From: Candidatus Methanomethylophilaceae archaeon
GTDB taxonomy: Archaea; Thermoplasmatota; Thermoplasmata; Methanomassiliicoccales; Methanomethylophilaceae
Direction: 5' to 3'
Assembly (NCBI GenBank): GCA_007117455.1
Contig: SKGM01000025.1
Span: 1 to 35,210, forward strand
DNA length: 35,210 bases
Each line of letters starts with the position of its first letter. Position 1 is the first letter of the stretch. The notes beneath the pieces are model-generated. The model searched no databases, was not told the DNA's origin, and saw nothing but the letters and a program-made list of their open reading frames with translations. The position numbers were made by a program, and so were the translations under genes. Shown piece by piece: positions 28,801-35,210 of the stretch.

Positions 28801-31800
28801 CAGGTTGCCCAGGGCCTCGCCCCTCTCATTCTTGAGGGTTGCGGAGACGTCAGCGGATGCGATGTTCAGGTCGAAGGTCTTGGTCTGCCCCAGCCTCAGT
28901 GAGAGGGATGTGTTGCTGACCTCTTGACCGTTGTACTCGATGACCAGACGGCCGGTGGTGGGCACCAGGCCGCTGAGGGAGTAGCTGCCGTCAGCGGCGG
29001 CGGTGGTGTTGCGGGTGGCGGTGTCGGTCACGAAACTGACCTTAGCACCCTCCATCCCCTCGCTGTCCAACAGCAGCTTACCGTCAACGCTGGCAGAGGG
29101 TAGCACGACATCGGAGCTCACCTGATGGCCAGCGCTCGCGGGCACGACGGCGTTGTCGGCGCGCATCGCCTGGGAGTAGGTGAAGGAGTAATCCTTGACC
29201 TCCATCACGCTGGCGCCGCGCATCATCCTCTTGTCGTACTCACCGGTGCTGAATTTCACTTCAACATCGCCGAATGGTGCGAGGACTTTGTACTTGCCGT
29301 CAGCATCGGTCTCTTCGACCATATGAGGTATGCCGTACTCATCGTAGACCGTGACGTAGACACCCTCCAGCGGGTCGCCGTGCTCCGTCTTCACCGTTCC
29401 GGAGATCTCCACGCCGTCGTAGTACTGCAGGAACACCACGCCGTTACGGAGGGCGGAGGTGCTGTCATCGATGACGCCGGTGGCCTTACCGGCGCTTATC
29501 TGCACCTTGAGCTCCTGGGCCTGGTCGTAACTTATGAAGGTCCAGGCGTCAGGGTGGTCCTGGAAGTTGTCGAATGGGTTGTACATCGCGGTACGGTACA
29601 CCATGCGGAAATGGTTCAGACCCCATCCCTGCATGCTCTCGTACTCCGCCAGTGAGCCGGCCATGCCGGGTATACCCTGCTGGGTTATTCCCAGGTCGGT
29701 GGGGTTGAATCCCATGAAGGTCCGCCACATCATGCTCTCGTAGAGCTTATCATTGTAGACCAGGACGTAATCGCTGACCTGCATGTTGGGAGTCAGTTGG
29801 TTCAAGGGCACCGGCTGACCGTTGACTATGGCGTAGATCTCATAGAAGTCGGCAGGCAGTCCGAACTCGTCCATCAGATGACCGCCCAACAACGCAGGGG
29901 CGCTGAATATTCCCATGGAGCGGAAGCTCCAGGGGAAGAGACGAGAGTCTATGGCGAAGTAGCCGATGTCGAACCCGGTTTCAGCACGAAGGTCGTGATA
30001 AAGGTCGGCGAGCTCGTTGGTCCCCAATGTGGAGGCTAGGTATTGGGAGGATGCTATGTAGCGGGCGTTGGCCGCCGTCATGTCGGAAGCATAGCGTCCA
30101 TAGAGGTCGGGGTTGTTGAGGATCGGCTGAATCCATCCCTCCGGGTTGTGGATACGGTCCTCCAGCTGTGCAGCGTTGACACCGTGCGCTGCCAACGTGG
30201 TCTTGATTTCGTCGCTGAAGGTCTCAGTCTCCAGTATACGGACGATCATCAGGGCTATCGCCTCCGCCTCGCTCTGGGCGGTTATGAATGCAGCGGCCAT
30301 CTGATGGCCGCGCAGGAAGTTCTCGGCGACGGTTGGATGCTTGCCGTAATGAGCGGCCTCGAATCCATAGTCCCACCACGACAGGAACGCAGGACGCTTG
30401 TGCTCGGGGTATATGTGGTTGTTCTGTTCCGAAAGCCAGTCCCAAGCGTCCATGAAGTACCAGTTGTCGTGGGTGGTGATGCGGTAGCCGGTGGAGCCCA
30501 GGAAGTGAAGGTCACCATGGGAGTAGTCATCCGGCCGGAGGAATGATGGTAGGCCATCGTAGATCTGCTGGTCGTAATCGGCCTTGGTGTTGTTCGGTAT
30601 GGAGGCATCGAAGGCCACCCATACGTTGGGCGTAGCCACCAGCAAGGTCATGAACAGCACCGTGGCGAACGGCATGGGCTTTAGGGCCCGGCGCCACTTG
30701 ACCCGCCATTCAGCGCTGCGTATGTTGTGGTAGTACTCCCGCAGGTCGGCCTTGGCGATGATTATGTTGATCGTCACCGCGGCGGCTATGGCGAAGGCCA
30801 TGGAACTGTTGAAGATGAACCTCTGGGCACTGGAGGCCATGAGTATGGCCACCAACATCCAGACCACGATGAAGACGTAGAACGGCTGCCGGACCTTCAC
30901 GATCTTCCAGGCTGACCAAACCGCACCAATGAACGCCAACCATATGGTGATGACCCCGAAGGCCAAAGCCAAGGCGCTGAAGGATGGCGCCTGGGCCTCG
31001 GCGATGGTGGCGTACTCCCTGCTACCTTCGCCGAAGTAACCCGCTCCGGTGACCAGGGTGGTGAACAGACCGGGATAGAACAGGTAGAGGAACACCAAGG
31101 CGACAGCGGAGAGGAGGGCGAATGAGGGGAGTGTTAGAGTCCATGGCTTATCCCTGGTGATCGAGAACAGCAACGCCACCAGGGTGCCGCCTATCACGAT
31201 GTATATCGGAAGACCCCACCACTGGAAACCCTGATTCATGCCGAGGTAGTATGGCAGGCTCAAGATCACGGTGCTGAAGCCCATTATCGCATACACCAGC
31301 AACAGGCCCATGGAGTCACGGTTGCTGAAGCGGTCGATCAAGAGCTGGGCCACGAGGAACATGGTGATTATCACCAAGGCGTAGACGTAACCCTTCCAGG
31401 TCATGGCCGCCAGGGCCATGCACATGCCGGACATCAATGCGAGCAGCAGAGGTATCCGGTTCTCCTTGACGAAGGAGCGCAGCCCATAGGATATGGAGGC
31501 TTTGGACATCCAGCTGGCCACCCACTGCTGTCCGCTGAGCCTCTCCAATGCGCGTATCAGGAAGTAGAACGACCACAGGATGAAGAACATGGCCAATGCG
31601 TCGTGGTCAGCGTCCGAGAGTACGCTCAGCGATATCGCTCCGGATGACACGGCCATCAAGGCCGCCGCTATCAGTCCGACGCGCTCCCCGAAGGCCTCCC
31701 TGGCTATCAGGTAGACCGGTATGATGGACAGGGTGCCGAAGACCGGGGTGGAGAACATGAAGCTCATTCCGACCGCGGTGTCTATAGGTACGCCGAACAG

Positions 31801-32151
31801 GCTGAGGAACAGACCTCCCAGCACCACCGACCAGGCGTAGAGGGGCTCACGCAGGTTGTTGGCCTCGTGGGGGTAGTTGTGCATGGGTTCTATGAGGAGC
31901 TGTTGGCCGGTGGCGAGTATGTATTCTATGACACGCTCATAGTACACCGCATCGGACCCGCCGGACAACGCGAAGTCGTTGCCTATGGACGGACCGTAGG
32001 CGAAGAAGCTCCTCAGCAGGAATGCCAGGAACAATATCGCCGCCAGAATGAGTAGCGTCTGCCCGGGTGTCGGCATGGCCCTGGACTGCTGTTGTCCAGT
32101 GGACGATGCGCGGTCCCCGTGCTTGTACGCTCCCCTCCCTCTCTTGTTCAT
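25828..32151 (-). CDS. aglB: AglB/STT3 oligosaccharyltransferase with very long C-terminal repeat extension
   Basis: Multi-TM N-terminus; acidic motifs GSDAVYY and SDADHDAL; AFLSWWDYGFEAAHYGKHPTVAENFLRGHQMAAAF (WWDYG). From about residue 914, serial carboxypeptidase-regulatory-like repeats, NEW3-like region, final TM helix. Confidence 0.93.
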   Translation of the reverse strand: MNKRGRGAYKHGDRASSTGQQQSRAMPTPGQTLLILAAILFLAFLLRSFFAYGPSIGNDFALSGGSDAVYYERVIEYILATGQQLLIEPMHNYPHEANNLREPLYAWSVVLGGLFLSLFGVPIDTAVGMSFMFSTPVFGTLSIIPVYLIAREAFGERVGLIAAALMAVSSGAISLSVLSDADHDALAMFFILWSFYFLIRALERLSGQQWVASWMSKASISYGLRSFVKENRIPLLLALMSGMCMALAAMTWKGYVYALVIITMFLVAQLLIDRFSNRDSMGLLLVYAIMGFSTVILSLPYYLGMNQGFQWWGLPIYIVIGGTLVALLFSITRDKPWTLTLPSFALLSAVALVFLYLFYPGLFTTLVTGAGYFGEGSREYATIAEAQAPSFSALALAFGVITIWLAFIGAVWSAWKIVKVRQPFYVFIVVWMLVAILMASSAQRFIFNSSMAFAIAAAVTINIIIAKADLREYYHNIRSAEWRVKWRRALKPMPFATVLFMTLLVATPNVWVAFDASIPNNTKADYDQQIYDGLPSFLRPDDYSHGDLHFLGSTGYRITTHDNWYFMDAWDWLSEQNNHIYPEHKRPAFLSWWDYGFEAAHYGKHPTVAENFLRGHQMAAAFITAQSEAEAIALMIVRILETETFSDEIKTTLAAHGVNAAQLEDRIHNPEGWIQPILNNPDLYGRYASDMTAANARYIASSQYLASTLGTNELADLYHDLRAETGFDIGYFAIDSRLFPWSFRSMGIFSAPALLGGHLMDEFGLPADFYEIYAIVNGQPVPLNQLTPNMQVSDYVLVYNDKLYESMMWRTFMGFNPTDLGITQQGIPGMAGSLAEYESMQGWGLNHFRMVYRTAMYNPFDNFQDHPDAWTFISYDQAQELKVQISAGKATGVIDDSTSALRNGVVFLQYYDGVEISGTVKTEHGDPLEGVYVTVYDEYGIPHMVEETDADGKYKVLAPFGDVEVKFSTGEYDKRMMRGASVMEVKDYSFTYSQAMRADNAVVPASAGHQVSSDVVLPSASVDGKLLLDSEGMEGAKVSFVTDTATRNTTAAADGSYSLSGLVPTTGRLVIEYNGQEVSNTSLSLRLGQTKTFDLNIASADVSATLKNERGEALGNLDVNLKDTVSGAIISSTSDADGVASFTGLLPGRYTLSLGDSNLSVGPVEFRIGEGESKELSLTVKDAMTLSGITQLQDSTAVGDVSLTFSSPELTMRTVSDADGNSSIVLPQGEYTLYAHGFHAGKEHSHLSKVNVSDSPSHDIEMSVTSVLRGKVSEGGASLILTGADGEVIRATASSNGNYRFAVPAGHYSLLASSDGKAAWQSMQVAGTTVRDITLKDGATVTGTVGYDINADGDISEDEGLRATLRITDAAQRSIKIMSDEDGLYFFTVPNGNYVLDVMKDGYVSKSIDLNAISGSVYRDVHMLPEDITVSGAVSEKVTIDFQAVGSGAVSKSVTSAGGSYSVSLRPGEYDVRVWENAVPGNETVVYKHESSLDIAIGSEPISKDIDLKTMIKTVISNLSTSDTVRIGGVDGKLNGKTTHTIYLEEGEQSIYAQRGDTHAYFASHTVNSTNRHIDVDWQTSRLVTGELRHDGNKFDQASGDLVVSKGAAEMVFEVSNGKYSIRLPDGVYDLQFSFDTIEDERYYQYTHSSSVTVSGATINNLDLTRSLHNVTLDYEVLRNNVPHNADIWFIANSPSAIDAKVTDKASGSISIAPGKYTVYAVKGERVYLDTIEVIAFDDLSVTMELERGNNLIGTFLASGKGVQAEATITDGDATMPLSSSSNGIFDIHLPQGYYSISASATVTERTMDVDYSADVAVSLTSNINNLQVHMGRDDQRGLSLSYDDSVRTVAGGKSFTVSFNVVNDGNVNETVTLQSNSWPMSFKQNEFKLPFGSQNAKTVSVTVTAPADAAVEHSDVKVIARGADGSTLGTMTVNTAVVAAPSVSLSYEGAKTASGQHYDYELRLHNDGNVRDTFALAVNSDSLQDRGWSVSLLDSNGNALSQKELSAFDHSTVIVRLTPISGMAQAEPSVTVTASSAASSDAVTFTGSLPNVVVSADRVGVSGSSVYSDAGGIGTTTWILLVLTISSITLFILMGRTRGVFSRRKR

Positions 32152-32247
32152 ATTGAATAATCTCCTGCGCAGGTGAGTGCCATGCGATAATACACGGCAT
32201 ATAAATAGATTCTCAGAAAGCCAGACCTCGATTCATCAGGCCAGTGC

Positions 32248-32892
32248 TCAGAGGGCGGCGATCTCCTCCTTGATGGACTCGGCCACGTCCGATGGCTTGT
32301 CGGCCTGGTATATGGAGCGGCCGACGATGACATAGTCGGCACCGGCCCTGATGGCATCCGATGCCGAACCGCCTTGGGCGCCGACGCCGGGGGAGAGTAT
32401 CTTCATCGACCCTCCGATCCGGGACCTTATCTGCGACAACCTCTCAGGCCGGGTGGCCGGGGCGATCAGGCCATGGGCGCCGCATCTCAGCGCCATGTCG
32501 GCGATCTCCTCCGCATGCTGAGAGGTGAACATCTCACCCCCGGGGTGGGACATCTCCGTCACCACGTACACCTCAGCATCCTTGGCGGCCTCCACGCAAG
32601 CGCTGAGGGAATCCTCGCCGGTGAAACCATGCACGATGACCGCTGACGCACCGAGCTCGATGGTCCTCTCGACTATGAGGCGGTCGGTGTTAGGTATGTC
32701 GGCGATCTTGAAGTCACATATGACGTCGCTCATCACCGATAGGCGGGTGATTATCTCCGGCCCGGCACTGAGTATGAGGGGCCAGTTGACCTTGACCGCA
32801 TCCACATGCCCGCATACCTCGCTGACCACATCCAGCGCCCGATGCGGGGAGGTCTCGTCCAAGGCCAGTACAAGTCTGGTTTCGCATCTCAT
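32248..32892 (-). CDS. pyrF: Orotidine 5'-phosphate decarboxylase
   Basis: LVLALDE, VDAVKVNWPLIL, ICDFKIADIPNT (DxKxxD), LSPGVGAQGG, ADYVIVGRSIY. Confidence 0.94.
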   Translation of the reverse strand: MRCETRLVLALDETSPHRALDVVSEVCGHVDAVKVNWPLILSAGPEIITRLSVMSDVICDFKIADIPNTDRLIVERTIELGASAVIVHGFTGEDSLSACVEAAKDAEVYVVTEMSHPGGEMFTSQHAEEIADMALRCGAHGLIAPATRPERLSQIRSRIGGSMKILSPGVGAQGGSASDAIRAGADYVIVGRSIYQADKPSDVAESIKEEIAAL

Positions 32893-32962
32893 CGATCCTG
32901 TCTCCCTGCAGGGCTATGAAAGGGGGCGATGTTCTTAAATTGTTGTTCCCTTCCAAGGGGGG

Positions 32963-34021
32963 ATGAGAGAGGAGATGGAGTGCGGGTCCTGCCACTGTGG
33001 GAGATTGCCTTTGGGATGCCAGCATTGCCGCGAAGGCGGCAAGATGGTGCTGCTGGTCACCGGGAGGTGCGGTTCTGGATGCTACTATTGCCCCCTTTCC
33101 GACGTCAAGAGGGGCAAGGACGTGATATATGCGAACGAGACGCGCATATTCGATAGGGAGGAGATATTGGCGGAGGCGAGGTCGATAGGCGCCACCGGCA
33201 CTGGCATAACGGGAGGGGACCCGTTCCACTGCATAGATAGGACGGAGCGGGCGGTCCGTATGTTAAAAGAGGAGTTCGGTGAGGGGCATCACATCCACCT
33301 CTACACCTGCACGGTTGATGTGCAGAACGCTTTGAGACTGGAGGCGGCGGGATTGGATGAGATTCGCTTCCACCCCCGCGCGGAATTCTGGTCGAAGCTT
33401 GATGAGCTACCGTTCAGGGAGCTGATGGAGAAGACCAGCATGCGCGTCGGCCTGGAGCTCCCGGCCCTGCCGGACCGGGAGGAGGACTTGCGTATGGCGA
33501 TCGATAGTGCTTCCTCCTTAGGTCTTGACTTCGTGAATCTCAACGAACTGGAGTTCTCCGAGGGAAACTATGGAATGATGGAGGACATGGGCTACGAACT
33601 GAAGGATGACATCTCGGCGGCGGTGCTAGGCTCCGAGGAGCTGGCGAGGAAACTTTGTGACACGTCGTCAGGAATTGCGGTACATTACTGCTCTTCATCC
33701 TTCAAGGACTCGGTGCAGCTGCGCAGGCGCCTGATCCGCAGGGCGGAGCGCATGGCGGAGGAGATGGATGACATCACCGAGGACGGTACCATCATCAAAG
33801 GGGTGGTGGAATGCGAGGACCCGTTGGAAGCGATGGCCATGCTGGCGGAGGATTTCGATGTACCGCAGGAGCTGATGCGCCATGACGTTCAGAAGGGCAG
33901 GTTGGAGGTTGCCGCCTGGGTCTTGGAGGAGATATTCGATGAGCTGCCGTACCGCTGCTATATCGTAGAGGAGTACCCCACCTCGGACCGTTTGGAGGTG
34001 GAGAGGATGCCTCTGGTCTGA
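32963..34021 (+). CDS. Radical SAM protein (COG2108-like) with extra N-terminal cysteine cluster
   Basis: RCGSGCYYCPLS (CxxxCxxC), ATGTGITGGDPF; preceded by CGSCHCGRLPLGCQHC. Confidence 0.82.
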   Translation: MREEMECGSCHCGRLPLGCQHCREGGKMVLLVTGRCGSGCYYCPLSDVKRGKDVIYANETRIFDREEILAEARSIGATGTGITGGDPFHCIDRTERAVRMLKEEFGEGHHIHLYTCTVDVQNALRLEAAGLDEIRFHPRAEFWSKLDELPFRELMEKTSMRVGLELPALPDREEDLRMAIDSASSLGLDFVNLNELEFSEGNYGMMEDMGYELKDDISAAVLGSEELARKLCDTSSGIAVHYCSSSFKDSVQLRRRLIRRAERMAEEMDDITEDGTIIKGVVECEDPLEAMAMLAEDFDVPQELMRHDVQKGRLEVAAWVLEEIFDELPYRCYIVEEYPTSDRLEVERMPLV

Positions 34022-35071
34022 TCAATCCTTCTGGTTCCGTCTCTCCAAGTAGGCTTTGCGGCGATAGTAGACCAAGGGGTGATTCACTTTTTCACTTCCG
34101 CAGAGCTTGTCCGGTTCGTAGCATATGCCGTGGGTCTTCATTGTGGCGCATTCCGGTGCGGTGTACTCGGTGCCTGACGACTCGCCGGTTATATGCCGTA
34201 TCTGATAGAGGGTCTTGGACTCATCGAAGTCCGGGGATTCCGAGAACAGGAGGAGTATCTCCTCCGATGACATACCGAGGTTGTGAAGGAAGGATGTGAG
34301 AGCGAACCTGCCGCTGTGCGGGAGGTTCATACCGTTCTGGGTGTTAGCTAGGAGAGTACGCATGCAAGGGGGGAAGAGGTCAGCGGTCACCTCTCCTAGT
34401 CCTTCGGCGGAGTAGCGGCTCTTCAGTTCCTCCAGCTCTTCGCTTATGGTAGTTGCTGAAGGTCTGACAGAAGCCTCCACCTCCGGCGGCAGGTCGAACG
34501 GAAGCTCGGAGTCAAGACGATCCTGCAGGGCGTTCTGCAGGACACGGCAGAATGATGGCCCGGGAAGGTAGACGTAACCGTCGAAGACCTCGGTGTTGAC
34601 GAGTTTCCAATCGGTACTCTTAATCCTAGCGGAGAATCTGAGGAAGTCGGTGAATGGCATCATCAGACCTTTAGGAGTGGAGACTGCACTCACGTTTAGC
34701 TCACGGGCGACCGATATAACGGTCTCCTCTCCACCTTGCGATAGGATATGGCCCAGGTTACGGTCTAGTCTCACGGATTCGGCCAAAGCGTACCTCTTGG
34801 TGAGAAAGCGGTCATCTATCGCGGAGACGATCATACGTGCATAGGTGTAGGACATCATCTCCAGGAGACGCTCGAATTCATTGGCGGCCTGCAGCGATAT
34901 GTCGGATACGTCACTCTGACGAAGAGCGTCGAGGACCCTCTGCCTCCCTCGCGAACGGGCGTCTTCATATGCAGCTGACTGCAGTAGAGACTCCAGGTCG
35001 GCACCCAGCCTCTCCGCCATGGCTGACGCTCCATTGAGGAACGGGAATGATGCCAGAGTGACGGAGTCCAT
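34022..35071 (-). CDS. priL: DNA primase large subunit PriL
   Basis: FPFLNGASAMAERLG, LPHSGRFALTSFLHNLGMSSEEILLLFSESPDFDESKTLYQIRHI, and Fe-S cysteines including CATMKTHGICYEPDKLCG. Confidence 0.93.
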   Translation of the reverse strand: MDSVTLASFPFLNGASAMAERLGADLESLLQSAAYEDARSRGRQRVLDALRQSDVSDISLQAANEFERLLEMMSYTYARMIVSAIDDRFLTKRYALAESVRLDRNLGHILSQGGEETVISVARELNVSAVSTPKGLMMPFTDFLRFSARIKSTDWKLVNTEVFDGYVYLPGPSFCRVLQNALQDRLDSELPFDLPPEVEASVRPSATTISEELEELKSRYSAEGLGEVTADLFPPCMRTLLANTQNGMNLPHSGRFALTSFLHNLGMSSEEILLLFSESPDFDESKTLYQIRHITGESSGTEYTAPECATMKTHGICYEPDKLCGSEKVNHPLVYYRRKAYLERRNQKD

Positions 35072-35090
35072 GCCTCTTCAATGGCATGGA
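35067..35090. promoter_or_regulatory. 8-bp perfect inverted repeat over the priL start codon
   Basis: TCCATGCC-tcttcaat-GGCATGGA; the priL ATG (35071-35069) lies in one arm. Confidence 0.4.
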
Positions 35091-35106
35091 GTGTATTTTA
35101 ATTTCC

Positions 35107-35210
35107 CTAGGGGCGGTCGAAGGTCAACAGCGGCAGCAGCCTATCTGATACCTGGGCGTCATCGACCAACTCGATGAACTTGGATTCATCCATCGGTTGG
35201 GATGTGAACA
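35107..35210 (-). CDS. C-terminal end of an unidentified protein (truncated by window edge)
   Basis: Open minus-strand frame reading FTSQPMDESKFIELVDDAQVSDRLLPLLTFDRP-TAG. Same orientation as priL. Confidence 0.45.
   Translation of the reverse strand, partial: FTSQPMDESKFIELVDDAQVSDRLLPLLTFDRP

Overview
This 35.2 kb window is a gene-dense, GC-rich archaeal chromosome segment. Archaeal markers include GatD/GatE, PriL, EndA, eS17, an RqcH/NEMF homolog, an HVO_0476-type zinc-finger protein and AglB. It is most likely euryarchaeal, and a Thermoplasmatota affiliation is plausible but unproven. Most genes are housekeeping: tRNA splicing, Gln-tRNA amidation, primase, purine/pyrimidine synthesis, thymidylate synthesis and hydrogenase maturation (hypE, hypB). 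Three tRNA genes are readable: Arg-TCG, Thr-GGT and Arg-GCG. A truncated tyrosine recombinase lies next to tRNA-Arg at the left edge, suggesting the end of an integrated element. The less ordinary content is: (i) a 2107-aa AglB/STT3 oligosaccharyltransferase with a C-terminal extension of about 1190 aa made of serial beta-sandwich repeats, followed at once by a CARDB-like membrane protein; (ii) a type-IV-pilin-like N-terminus fused to a long GLUG-repeat region; (iii) a KamA-family radical SAM aminomutase that appears to lack the lysine-recognition aspartates; (iv) structured non-coding DNA around tRNA-Thr; (v) a rhomboid protease with a zinc-ribbon tail in a compact operon. No CRISPR array, defense island or rRNA was found. 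All family calls are from reading the translations; no searches were run.
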